Positions 1 through 7,397 of a DNA stretch of 64,000 nt are shown here, in pieces. The notes below the pieces were generated by a model that was not told where the DNA came from, searched no databases, and saw only the letters and a list, made by a program, of their open reading frames with translations. Made by a program: the position numbers and the translations under genes. The stretch's first letter is position 1. Every line of letters begins with the position of its first letter. Origin of the DNA: Rhodospirillaceae bacterium (GTDB taxonomy: Bacteria > Pseudomonadota > Alphaproteobacteria > UBA8366); assembly GCA_002724395.1 (NCBI GenBank), contig PBOR01000013.1:11684-75683 (forward strand), given 5' to 3'.

Positions 1-167
1 TGCAGACGCCGGTTATAGCGAGTGGTGGCATTTCCGATGGTGAAGATATTAAATCCTTAGCGGCGATGAATTCCATTGCTGGCGCAATTGTCGGAAGGGC
101 ACTGTATGACGGTCGCGTAAGTATGGCGGAGGCGATCGCGGCGGGCCAAGGAAAACTCGATGTTTAA
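1..167 (+). CDS. hisA: HisA, ProFAR isomerase (3' end only)
   Basis: This is the C-terminal part of the histidine-pathway isomerase that converts ProFAR to PRFAR; the rest lies before the window. It is read in the frame starting at base 3 and ends with TAA at 165-167. The visible peptide has PVIASGGIS followed by [11 protein letters not shown], the phosphate-binding loops at the end of the HisA/HisF beta-alpha barrel. It ends 3 bp before hisF, which fits the usual hisA-hisF operon order. Confidence 0.9.
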   Translation, partial: QTPVIASGGISDGEDIKSLAAMNSIAGAIVGRALYDGRVSMAEAIAAGQGKLDV

Positions 168-170
168 ACC

Positions 171-929
171 ATGCTGAAAATCAGGATAATTCCCTGCTTG
201 GACGTGCATGCCGGGCGGGTTGTCAAAGGCGTTCAGTTCGTTGATTTAATCGATGCTGGTGATCCGGTAGAACAGGCTAAAGTTTATGACGCGGCTGGCG
301 CGGACGAGTTGTGTTTTCTCGATATCACTGCCTCCCATGAAAATCGCGACACGATTTATCAAGTTGTCGCGGGCACATCGGAACAATGTTTTATGCCACT
401 CACGGTTGGGGGTGGCGTGCGTCAGACTGAAGATATTCGAGAACTTTTATTGGCCGGCGCGGATAAGGTTTCGATTAATACTGCAGCGGTTCATAACCCG
501 GAATTTGTGGGTGAGGCGGCGGAGCGCTTCGGTTCTCAGTGTATCGTTGTTGCTATCGACGCCAAGCAAACTGGTCCCGGGAAATGGGAAATATTCACTC
601 ACGGTGGCCGCAAGGCGACTGGGATTGATGCGGTAAAATGGGCTCAGAATATGGCTGATCGAGGTGCGGGAGAAATCTTGCTTACCTCTATGGACCGTGA
701 TGGCACGAGAGAAGGTTTTGATAATGCGTTGACCCGAACCGTAGCCGATTCCGTTCATATTCCAGTGATCGCGAGTGGTGGTGTAGGCACTTTAGGTCAT
801 TTGGTGGATGGCATCCGGGAAGGTCACGCATCTGCGGTTTTGGCTGCATCGATTTTTCACTTCGGCGAATTCACCATTGGGGATACAAAAAAGCACTTGG
901 CGGCTTGCGGAATTGCGGTACGCTCTTGA
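171..929 (+). CDS. hisF: HisF, imidazole glycerol phosphate synthase cyclase subunit
   Basis: HisF condenses PRFAR with ammonia delivered by HisH, giving imidazole glycerol phosphate and AICAR in the cytoplasm. The protein is 252 aa, normal for the family. Both catalytic aspartates are at their canonical positions: D11 ([15 protein letters not shown]) and D130 (VVAIDAK). The phosphate-binding loops GGGVR near residue 80 and IASGGVG near 196 are intact. It starts with ATG 3 bp after hisA and is followed by the wreck of hisE and then hinT, the expected order in alphaproteobacteria. Confidence 0.97.
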   Translation: MLKIRIIPCLDVHAGRVVKGVQFVDLIDAGDPVEQAKVYDAAGADELCFLDITASHENRDTIYQVVAGTSEQCFMPLTVGGGVRQTEDIRELLLAGADKVSINTAAVHNPEFVGEAAERFGSQCIVVAIDAKQTGPGKWEIFTHGGRKATGIDAVKWAQNMADRGAGEILLTSMDRDGTREGFDNALTRTVADSVHIPVIASGGVGTLGHLVDGIREGHASAVLAASIFHFGEFTIGDTKKHLAACGIAVRS

Positions 930-1001
930 CCATTGCAGCATCTTATTCTGGCCTAAGCGGGCAGAAACCTGAAGAGTGATAATATAAGCGAGTAACGTTG
1001 A

Positions 1002-1183
1002 GACCTGGATAATCGTTTCGATACTATGGAAAGTTGGAGTGGCAATCGCAGCTATGCGGGTGACTTAAAAATGGCGGCGAAAAAATTACAGGTTTGTTTT
1101 ATCCCCTCCTTGATTCATTTTACTGTCAAGACCTGAAGCCGGGGAAAGTATGGCAAGCGCTGGGTGAACGTCTTAAAGGATAA
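1002..1183 (+). pseudogene. hisE: Decayed hisE (phosphoribosyl-ATP pyrophosphatase)
   Basis: No intact gene lies between hisF and hinT, where alphaproteobacteria usually carry hisE. Translating from 1005 gives LDNRFDTMESWSGNRSYAGD, then LKMAAKKLQ. This resembles the HisE N-terminus (LDRLF.TIE.R.GG.P..SYTA.LL..G..KIAQK). From 1107 in the same frame comes SLIHFTV, like the ADLIYHF.VL helix. From 1133, in another frame, comes LKPGKVWQALGERLKG and TAA, like the family's end (LKPEDVW..L..R). About 30 or more central codons, including the GEEA.E motif, are missing. There is also a frameshift near 1131 and a TGA at 999. The match is by eye to family consensus. HisE activity must come from elsewhere or be absent. 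Confidence 0.72.
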
Positions 1184-1188
1184 TTGGG

Positions 1189-1545
1189 ATGGCTTACGAC
1201 AACGGTAATATATTTGCTAAAATTCTTAGCGGTGAAATTCCTTGCGACATAGTGGCGGAAAATGAACATGCGTTGGCGTTTAGGGACATTAATCCGCAGG
1301 CGCCGGTGCACGTGTTGGTAATTCCCAAAGGGAAATATGAATCCGCAACAGATTTTGGTGCCGAAGCAACCGAAACGGAGCAAGCCGCTTTATGCCGCCT
1401 TATCAGTCACGTGGCTGAGGTTACTGACATTCATAAGGATGGCTATCGGCTAATTGCGAATACCAACAGGAACGGTCATCAAGAGGTACCTCATTACCAT
1501 GTTCACATTTTAGGTGGTGGGGATTTAGGCAGGATTTTACCTTAG
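1189..1545 (+). CDS. hinT: HinT-like HIT-family purine nucleoside phosphoramidase
   Basis: A small cytoplasmic HIT-family hydrolase of 118 aa, which is full length for HinT. The histidine triad is intact as HYHVHILGG near residues 98-106, with the central histidine as nucleophile. The N-terminal NIFAKILSGEIPCDIV is typical of the bacterial PKCI-type branch. It starts with ATG after a GGAT stretch. It is the last gene of the his cluster, where HIT proteins are common in alphaproteobacteria. Confidence 0.95.
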   Translation: MAYDNGNIFAKILSGEIPCDIVAENEHALAFRDINPQAPVHVLVIPKGKYESATDFGAEATETEQAALCRLISHVAEVTDIHKDGYRLIANTNRNGHQEVPHYHVHILGGGDLGRILP

Positions 1546-1563
1546 GCACCTACCGGATTATCA

Positions 1564-2370
1564 TCAGTACTTTTTCTTCAGTGCGGCGATCTCTGTACGA
1601 AGGACTTTTAATTCATCCAGAATGTCGTCATTGGATTTTTCCGACTCGCGGTCAGCGCGCTGAACATCGTCCATGGCATTAACTATGATTGCGATAAATA
1701 AGTTCAGAACTGCAAATGACGTGCACAGGATAAAAGGTATGAAAAATAACCAAGCTAGCGGGAATTTTTCCATCACTGGCCGCGCAATCCCCATGGACCA
1801 TGATTCAAGTGTCATAATTTGAAAGAGCGAAAACAGAGAATCTCCAATTGTACCAAACCAGTCCTGGAATTGTTCACCGAAAAGCACCGTTGCCATAACA
1901 GCGCCAACATAGAAAACTAGTGATAATAACGCTATGACCGACATCAATCCGGGAATGGCGCTTATTAACGCATTAATAACCAAGCGCATGGACGGGACCA
2001 CAGATATAAGCCGAAAAGCCCTGACGATGCGCAGTGCGCGCAAGACTGACGCTCCTTCACCGAATGGCAAAAGTGTTACCGTTACAATAATAAAGTCAAA
2101 TACGTTCCACCCGTTTTTGAAAAAACTCAGCCGGTATACTATTAGCTTTATGGAAAGCTCTATGACAAAAATAATAACAGCAGCTTGATCCAACAAGTGG
2201 AGCCAGTATCCCCCGTGCTGCATGGCAACTTTGGATGTCTCTAAACCTAAGACAAGGGCATTGCAGATTATGACGCCGAGAATAAAATTGGAGGTAGCCT
2301 TAGACTCTATAAATCGCTGGAGGTTTGCGATGAATTTCGAATAGGCATCGCTAGCGTTCTGCGTAGTCAT
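1564..2370 (-). CDS. Bacterial voltage-gated sodium channel (NaChBac/NavAb family)
   Basis: A 268-aa inner-membrane protein with six predicted membrane helices, the single-domain architecture of BacNav channels that assemble as tetramers. The S4 voltage sensor carries arginines every third residue (R111, R114, R117, R120). The pore selectivity filter is TLESWSM at residues 187-193, the exact NavAb-type sodium filter with Glu189 forming the high-field-strength site. It is followed by the S6 stretch FIPFILCTSFAVLNLFIAII. The end (about 245-268) is a charged helix, like the coiled coil that holds the tetramer together. Related channels in marine bacteria support pH homeostasis, motility and chemotaxis. 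It runs convergently to hinT and is probably monocistronic. Confidence 0.95.
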   Translation of the reverse strand: MTTQNASDAYSKFIANLQRFIESKATSNFILGVIICNALVLGLETSKVAMQHGGYWLHLLDQAAVIIFVIELSIKLIVYRLSFFKNGWNVFDFIIVTVTLLPFGEGASVLRALRIVRAFRLISVVPSMRLVINALISAIPGLMSVIALLSLVFYVGAVMATVLFGEQFQDWFGTIGDSLFSLFQIMTLESWSMGIARPVMEKFPLAWLFFIPFILCTSFAVLNLFIAIIVNAMDDVQRADRESEKSNDDILDELKVLRTEIAALKKKY

Positions 2371-2448
2371 AAATCTAAGTCCCTGTCCGGAACTTGGGCC
2401 GGATTGCTTTCAGACACACCAAAATATCGAGAATTATATTTGTCGCAA

Positions 2449-2462
2449 GCGTAAATTTACGC
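2449..2462. promoter_or_regulatory. 14-bp perfect palindrome upstream of the sodium channel
   Basis: GCGTAAATTTACGC is a perfect 14-bp palindrome 79 bp upstream of the channel start codon, in the 250-bp gap between two divergent genes. It could bind a dimeric regulator for either gene. No regulator is recognisable by proximity. Confidence 0.3.
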
Positions 2463-2620
2463 CCTACCTTCAGACTCCTTTGACCTAAACATTAATCTTA
2501 CGGGTACGAGCTGCGTACAGTGTTAGCTTGGCTTATGGACATAAATATGTTATTCTTCAGAGGCTTAGTAGGTATTTTTTGCCTAGCAGCTCTTTGGTGG
2601 ACCAAGGTGAGTGATGCATT

Positions 2621-3745
2621 GTGAGTACGATCAGCGGATTTGGCGCTGATACCAATAAGTTTTTTGGTACGTTGCCAACAAATCCTGGCAGTTTATTTTC
2701 GGTTTTACCAGACGCCGCCGCCTCGCGTGGTCTCCAGTCGGCTGCGCGGGCGAGTGCTGTTGCCGCCAGAAACCGAACCGCAGATATCGAAACCAGGCAA
2801 TTACAAAGCAAAGCGCGCACCGCGAAGCGTGAAGCCCAAGATCTCAGTCGCATTACCGCGCGCCTTGATCGAGTAGTCAGAACGGTTGAGAAGGCAGTCG
2901 AGAGGCTCGGTGAAATCAAAACCAATATCACCGACATGCGACGCCAGGTGGTCACCGCGAAGGGAGATAGTGTTCCGACTAGCGAGAGGCGCGTATTTGC
3001 AGACCGGTTTGATCAAATTTTGGGTAAACTTAACCTTCGTATTAAGACGGCCGGTTTTATTGGTACAAACCTTATTGGTACCTCGGTTCGCGACGATTTT
3101 GAACCAGATGAAATTACCTTTCAGACAAAGCCCGACAGTCTCGAAAAAAAAACTATATCGGGTCTTTTCTCGCAAAACGACTTTTTCATAACTGATTCGA
3201 ATGGTGATAAATTTTATCCAGATATATTCGGTTCAATCCTAACGAAGTTTCCCAATCCCAATGAAGAAACTGGTGAGCTTGTTAGTACTAACGATACGGT
3301 AGTTTTTGATGAAAGTAGCGGCGCTGTATCAATGACTCGTCCTGGTGCTGGAACCCCCTACTTGGATGGCACTGTTACCCGCAAGGGGCTCGGAGTTTTG
3401 AATACTTTTCTTTACAATAATTTTGAGGATGATTCGAGCCTCGACCGGGCACTATCGGACGTAGATAATGCGTCGTCAAAAATTCGATTCAATATAGGAT
3501 TTCTCGAAGGCGAGCTCGCGAAAGCACGAGCAGCGCAAATTTTTGTGGAGGGCCAAATTAAAGAAAAAAACAAATTTGCAGCCGGCGTGGAAGCGCAAGC
3601 TTTTGGCGATGAGAGGCGCGCGGCACTCGAAGCCGAGCGGCAAGATATTCTATTTTCTGCAGCTTTCCAGGGTACCCTTGGATTCAATCGTCAGGCTGGC
3701 CTTTTAGCTTTGACGGGGCCAGCTATATTTAACTTCTCTGTTTAG
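2621..3745 (+). CDS. Hypothetical flagellin-like coiled-coil protein
   Basis: A 374-aa protein that I do not recognise as a named family. Its ends look like the helical ends of flagellins: residues about 50-110 are heptad-rich ([20 protein letters not shown]), then an [13 protein letters not shown]...GFIGTNLIG stretch resembles flagellin's FDQLL.QI.....FNG.NLL. The last 110 residues are again long amphipathic helices ([20 protein letters not shown]). The middle is beta-rich and acidic. There is no cleavable signal peptide. It starts with GTG after AGGTGAG. The 3' end overlaps convergent gshB by 17 bp. It may be a divergent flagellin or hook-associated paralogue, but no flagellar gene is nearby. 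Confidence 0.6.
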   Translation: MSTISGFGADTNKFFGTLPTNPGSLFSVLPDAAASRGLQSAARASAVAARNRTADIETRQLQSKARTAKREAQDLSRITARLDRVVRTVEKAVERLGEIKTNITDMRRQVVTAKGDSVPTSERRVFADRFDQILGKLNLRIKTAGFIGTNLIGTSVRDDFEPDEITFQTKPDSLEKKTISGLFSQNDFFITDSNGDKFYPDIFGSILTKFPNPNEETGELVSTNDTVVFDESSGAVSMTRPGAGTPYLDGTVTRKGLGVLNTFLYNNFEDDSSLDRALSDVDNASSKIRFNIGFLEGELAKARAAQIFVEGQIKEKNKFAAGVEAQAFGDERRAALEAERQDILFSAAFQGTLGFNRQAGLLALTGPAIFNFSV

Positions 3746-4709
3746 TGCGCGGCGTTTTAGACCGATGTTTCTTGTATCGGCTCTCGATTGCATCCCAAAT
3801 CTTTTCCTCGATCTGCCCTTCATCAAAGCCGTTGATTTCCTGAATCCCGGTGGGTGATGTAACGTTGATTTCGGTTAGGTAATCGCCGATAACGTCGATA
3901 CCAACGAATATTAGCCCTTTCTCTTTCAGAGTCGGCCCGATTTCTCGACATATCTCCCGATCACGCTCCGTCAGTTCAGTTTTTCCGCCGGACCCGCCGG
4001 CATGAAAATTTGCCCTTGCTTCGCCAGGCAGTGGTACGCGGTTTACCGCGCCAGCAGGTTCGCCATCAACCAAAATTATTCTTTTGTCACCGGCGCGAAT
4101 TTCCGGGAGGTAACGCTGCGCTATAATGGGTTCGTGATTAATTGTTTGAAACATTTCTATGAGCGCACTCAAATTTTCGTTGTTTGGATCGACATGAAAA
4201 ACGCCAGCACCGCCATTACCAAAAAGCGGTTTTATTATGATGTCCTTGTATTTTGCCCGAAAAGCAACAATCTCTTCCAAGTTGTTTGTAATCAGAGTTG
4301 GTGGCATCAAATCGCTAAAAAGGGTCACAAACAGCTTTTCCGGGGCATTACGTACTTCGACCGGGTCGTTCACTACCAATGTTTTAGGATGCACATGTTC
4401 CAATAAATGTGTGGCAGTGATGTAGGCCATATTGAAGGGCGGGTCTTGCCGCATAAGGACGACGTCCACGGTTGCCAAATCGAGATACTCCGCATCACCC
4501 AGAGTAAAATGGTCGTTCCTTTTGCGTTGGACTGTTAGGGCGCGCGCTTTGGCGTACAATCGGTTGTGCCGAAGTGATAAATCCGTTGGCAGGTAGTGGT
4601 AAAGTCTATGGCCGCGGGTTTGTGCTTCTAAAGCAAGTACAAAAGTGCTGTCGCCATCAATATCGATGTTTTCGATGGGATCCATTTGTATGGCGCAGGC
4701 AAGGCTCAT
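3729..4709 (-). CDS. gshB: GshB, glutathione synthetase
   Basis: GshB makes glutathione from gamma-glutamylcysteine and glycine with ATP. The protein is 326 aa, close to the 315-320 aa norm. It opens with the family-typical [20 protein letters not shown]. The ATP-grasp signatures are present: [12 protein letters not shown] near residue 160, [20 protein letters not shown] near 197, and the metal and glycine site [22 protein letters not shown] near 270. The C-terminus is very basic. It is last in a leftward cluster with SirB1 and BON genes; gshB next to rsmI and yraN is a common alphaproteobacterial arrangement. Confidence 0.96.
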   Translation of the reverse strand: MSLACAIQMDPIENIDIDGDSTFVLALEAQTRGHRLYHYLPTDLSLRHNRLYAKARALTVQRKRNDHFTLGDAEYLDLATVDVVLMRQDPPFNMAYITATHLLEHVHPKTLVVNDPVEVRNAPEKLFVTLFSDLMPPTLITNNLEEIVAFRAKYKDIIIKPLFGNGGAGVFHVDPNNENLSALIEMFQTINHEPIIAQRYLPEIRAGDKRIILVDGEPAGAVNRVPLPGEARANFHAGGSGGKTELTERDREICREIGPTLKEKGLIFVGIDVIGDYLTEINVTSPTGIQEINGFDEGQIEEKIWDAIESRYKKHRSKTPRTKQRS

Positions 4710-4749
4710 TTTTCCCCCGTGAATACTTGGTTTTAAACTGATTACGGTT

Positions 4750-4772
4750 TATGTCTCCTAATCAGAGACATA
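4750..4772 (-). other. Hairpin in the gshB 5' leader
   Basis: TATGTCTC and GAGACATA form a perfect 8-bp inverted repeat around a 7-nt loop in the 95-bp gap between the SirB1 gene and gshB. Transcription runs leftward across it. There is no T-tract, so it looks less like a terminator than an mRNA leader hairpin or protein-binding site. Confidence 0.35.
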
Positions 4773-4804
4773 TATTTATATCAGCAGACAGGCTCTACTC
4801 GCGA

Positions 4805-5635
4805 CTAATTAAGTTGTTTACGGAGATTTTTGATTAACGCGGTAGCGCGAATTCTCTGGCTTTTATCATCTTCGAGCACAAGATACTCATTCAAAGCTTT
4901 TGTGGCTGCGTTTAGATTACCAAGATCCGCATTCAGCATACCAGATTCCCACCAAAGCGATTTTACGTTCGGCGCAAATAGTAGCATGTTATCTAGGGTG
5001 CAAAGGGCTGCACTAGCGTCACGCTTTTGCATGTGGCGAAATTTAATATTGTTTTGCAGCCGCAGCAGTATCTCGCGGTCGCTGACTCGGGCATAGTCCG
5101 CTGGTGTTAACTCCCGATCGCTGCCAGCTATGGTTTTTATCAATTCCCGCAAATCGCCCGCATTAAGCAGCTTGCCGCAGTTGAAAGGGTCCATGATAAC
5201 CCGCTCGCCATTATCGTCTAGCTGGATGAGGAAATGGCCAGGAAAGGCGAGGCCATGCATTGTCCAGCCCATTTTTCTCCCAACATGAATGTAGAGAATA
5301 CCAAGAGCAATTGGCAAACCGCGGCGTCGATCAATGACGTGCATCAAATTTGCGTTTTGCAAACTGTCATAGGTTAATCGATCGCCTTCATATCGATTCT
5401 TCCCAGCGATGATCCTTTTTAGGACGCTGGCTCGGGATAGTGCAGTCGAATCGCTGGGCTGGACTGAAGCGCGTGTTGCGTGCGTGAGGTCTTTCAAATG
5501 TTCCTGATAATGATCGAGTGCTGCCCGCGGGCGATCAAAAGCGGCCAAAGCAAGTGCTCCTCCGGCAAGATCAAAACCGTTATCCGGCCCAGACCCGATG
5601 TCAATCAAAGTAGATTTATTTTGGCGGCTTGTCAT
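4805..5635 (-). CDS. SirB1-family transglutaminase-like/TPR protein
   Basis: A 276-aa cytoplasmic protein of the SirB1/YchA family, built from a transglutaminase-like core and C-terminal TPR-like helices. The core carries RRRGLPIALGILYIHVGRKM and the GLAFPGHFLIQL motif with its conserved histidine. The family's cysteine position (usually N.RRGLP..L..IY) has no cysteine here, as in many members. The helices near residues 210-270 (ALCTLDNMLLFAPNVKSLWW) form the repeat region. The start codon directly abuts the stop codon of the upstream BON gene, so the two are translationally coupled. Biochemical function is unknown. Confidence 0.85.
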   Translation of the reverse strand: MTSRQNKSTLIDIGSGPDNGFDLAGGALALAAFDRPRAALDHYQEHLKDLTHATRASVQPSDSTALSRASVLKRIIAGKNRYEGDRLTYDSLQNANLMHVIDRRRGLPIALGILYIHVGRKMGWTMHGLAFPGHFLIQLDDNGERVIMDPFNCGKLLNAGDLRELIKTIAGSDRELTPADYARVSDREILLRLQNNIKFRHMQKRDASAALCTLDNMLLFAPNVKSLWWESGMLNADLGNLNAATKALNEYLVLEDDKSQRIRATALIKNLRKQLN

Positions 5636-6253
5636 TTAATGATTTTTGACCTTAACGTAACTAACAATACGTCTTACGTAGGCAATGTCTCGTGCATAGG
5701 CTAATACGCGCTCTAATTCACTGCCATTGCGTGCAATTCCCATCAAATAGATATTTTTATTAACGGTATCGATTGAGTAATTGACCGCTCTAATTTCCCT
5801 GTCGAATGTAATTTTCACCCTCAGGGTGCTAGAAATCCAGCGATCTCGGGCAACATCTGCTAAGGTTGAATTGTCCATCACCTGTATTTCGTTCACCACT
5901 TCACGCACACCGTTTGCTCTCCACGCTATTTTCACAGCTTCGATGCGGCTATCCGGTTTGGTTACCGATCCGGTTAAAAAGACCTGCCCCTCTTTCACTG
6001 TAACCCGGACATCGACAAAGAGTTCGGTGGAGAAATTAAAAAAGTTTCCCTTTATTTGAGCTTTTGTAGTTGCGTCATTAACGACAGTGCTAAAAGTTCT
6101 TTCTTCCATCGCGGCAGACCCCACTTCGGCGCTTGCGCCGATGGCCACGCTCGCTGGGCTGCAGCTGCTCGCTTGCCCTAAAGCAAGGACTAAAAGTGGC
6201 GCGAAATAAAAAAATTTATTCAGGCCCAATTTTGTTTCTCCAATTTGGATCAA
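5636..6253 (-). CDS. BON-domain lipoprotein (OsmY/DolP-like)
   Basis: A 205-aa envelope protein. The N-terminus is a lipoprotein-type signal (FFYFAPLLVLALGQASSC), with the likely lipidated cysteine around residue 31. Two BON domains follow: about 70-120 (VDVRVTVKEGQVFLTGSV) and about 140-200 (ITFDREIRAVNYSIDTVNKN, then IYLMGIARN). Tandem BON lipoproteins of this kind (DolP, formerly YraP) bind anionic phospholipid at the outer membrane and support its integrity. The start is a TTG at 6253, which is not well determined. Its neighbour order with rsmI and the yraN remnant matches the rsmI-yraN-dolP layout seen in other proteobacteria. Confidence 0.85.
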   Translation of the reverse strand: MIQIGETKLGLNKFFYFAPLLVLALGQASSCSPASVAIGASAEVGSAAMEERTFSTVVNDATTKAQIKGNFFNFSTELFVDVRVTVKEGQVFLTGSVTKPDSRIEAVKIAWRANGVREVVNEIQVMDNSTLADVARDRWISSTLRVKITFDREIRAVNYSIDTVNKNIYLMGIARNGSELERVLAYARDIAYVRRIVSYVKVKNH

Positions 6254-6304
6254 ATCTTTTCTATTCGTAATTGCTAGGTCGCTAGGACCCTTTTCTTCGC
6301 GAGG

Positions 6305-6499
6305 CTAAAATGGTGGGGCAATTAAGACTTTGGTATAACGGACGCAATAAAGGGTTAAAGTAGTTTTTTGGAAAAATCCCTTGGTAGTTTTGACGATACC
6401 GCAGCTGCAGTTGAGAAAATGAGTGATTGCTAATGTTTCAGCGACGCTTGCTGGTTTCCTGGGTTCTTTGCGCGAGGTTTTATTCGGGATCATCTTCAC
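6305..6499 (-). pseudogene. yraN: Probable shrunken yraN (UPF0102) remnant
   Basis: A 64-codon reading frame overlaps the end of rsmI by 20 bp, where alphaproteobacteria usually carry yraN (about 115-125 aa). The N-terminal part, KPASVAETLAITHFL, resembles the YraN start (GR.AE.LAA..L...GYRIL). The last residues, CVRYTKVLIAPPF, resemble its end (CRFDVVLIAP..WP). The central nuclease-like core (GEIDLI...FVEVK) is absent, so an in-frame internal deletion is the simplest reading. It could still be translated, but not as a working YraN. The similarity is short and judged by eye. Confidence 0.45.
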
Positions 6500-7358
6500 A
6501 CCGCAGTTTCAAAGCGCGTTGATATATTTCCCTCCGCGGCAGCCCCAAAGCACCTGAGACGTATTCGGCGGCAGATTTAACGCCTAATTCTGCTAACGCG
6601 GAGGTAATCTCCGCATCAATCAATTCACGGCTAGGTGGCACCTTTTGCGATGGTGGGTCGATGATTACAACAATTTCTCCTTTTGGTGTTGGCCTCGCGC
6701 CGTAAAACTCAACCAGCGTTGCTAGCGTACCGCGCTGTATTTCCTCGAATTTCTTGGTCAGCTCACGGGCGACAGCCGCTTCGCGATCTCCGAATACGGT
6801 TTCCATATCTCTTAAGGACCGGGCGAGACGTTTCGCAGATTCGAAAAAAATTAAGCTTGTTGGGCAAGCGATAAATTCCTGAAAAAAGGTTTGACGAGCT
6901 TTCTGCCGTGGGGGCGGAAATCCGGCAAATAAAAACCGATCAGTTGCAAGGCCTGCCGCTACAATTCCTGTTATTGGGGCGCTAGGGCCCGGCAGGACTG
7001 TCAGGGGAAAGCCCGAATCGATTACTGACCGAACTAATTTGAATCCAGGGTCGGATACTAACGGTGTGCCCGCATCGCTAACTAAAGCTATGCTTTTGCC
7101 GTTTTTTATTTGTTTCAACAATCGTGGTTTTATTTGTTGGGCGTTGTGCTCATGATAGGCAGCCATTGGCGTTTTTATTTCGTAGGCATTCAACAACCGT
7201 GAGGTGATGCGAGTATCCTCGCAGGCGATTAGATTGACGCCGCCCAAGACATCCAGAGCGCGAAGTGTTATATCTCGCAGGTTTCCAATCGGCGTAGGAA
7301 CGATAAATAATCCAGGACCCGGTTTACTTGCCGCCGTTCGATGATTACCTTCTGACAT
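6480..7358 (-). CDS. rsmI: RsmI, 16S rRNA (cytidine-1402-2'-O)-methyltransferase
   Basis: RsmI uses S-adenosylmethionine to 2'-O-methylate C1402 in the 16S rRNA decoding centre. About 292 aa from the ATG at 7358; a TTG at 7394 would add 12 residues but is only 3 bp from the divergent gene's start. The tetrapyrrole-methylase fold signatures are clear: LFIVPTPIGNLRDITLRAL near the N-terminus, ACEDTR near residue 50, SDAGTPLVSDPG near 100, and VLPGPSAP near 125. The C-terminus has the usual helical extension. It is divergent from the LpoA-like gene and heads the leftward BON, SirB1 and gshB cluster. Confidence 0.95.
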   Translation of the reverse strand: MSEGNHRTAASKPGPGLFIVPTPIGNLRDITLRALDVLGGVNLIACEDTRITSRLLNAYEIKTPMAAYHEHNAQQIKPRLLKQIKNGKSIALVSDAGTPLVSDPGFKLVRSVIDSGFPLTVLPGPSAPITGIVAAGLATDRFLFAGFPPPRQKARQTFFQEFIACPTSLIFFESAKRLARSLRDMETVFGDREAAVARELTKKFEEIQRGTLATLVEFYGARPTPKGEIVVIIDPPSQKVPPSRELIDAEITSALAELGVKSAAEYVSGALGLPRREIYQRALKLRCEDDPE

Positions 7359-7397
7359 GTGAAATAGCCCCAACCTAATTAAGGAACGGCTCAACCC

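Noticed and set aside
286-636. 116-codon ORF inside hisF in another frame
   Set aside because: It is a shadow of hisF with no family features, like many other overlapping frames in this window.
1126-1383. 85-codon minus-strand ORF over the hisE fossil and hinT
   Set aside because: It is antisense to the conserved hinT sequence and shows no protein features.
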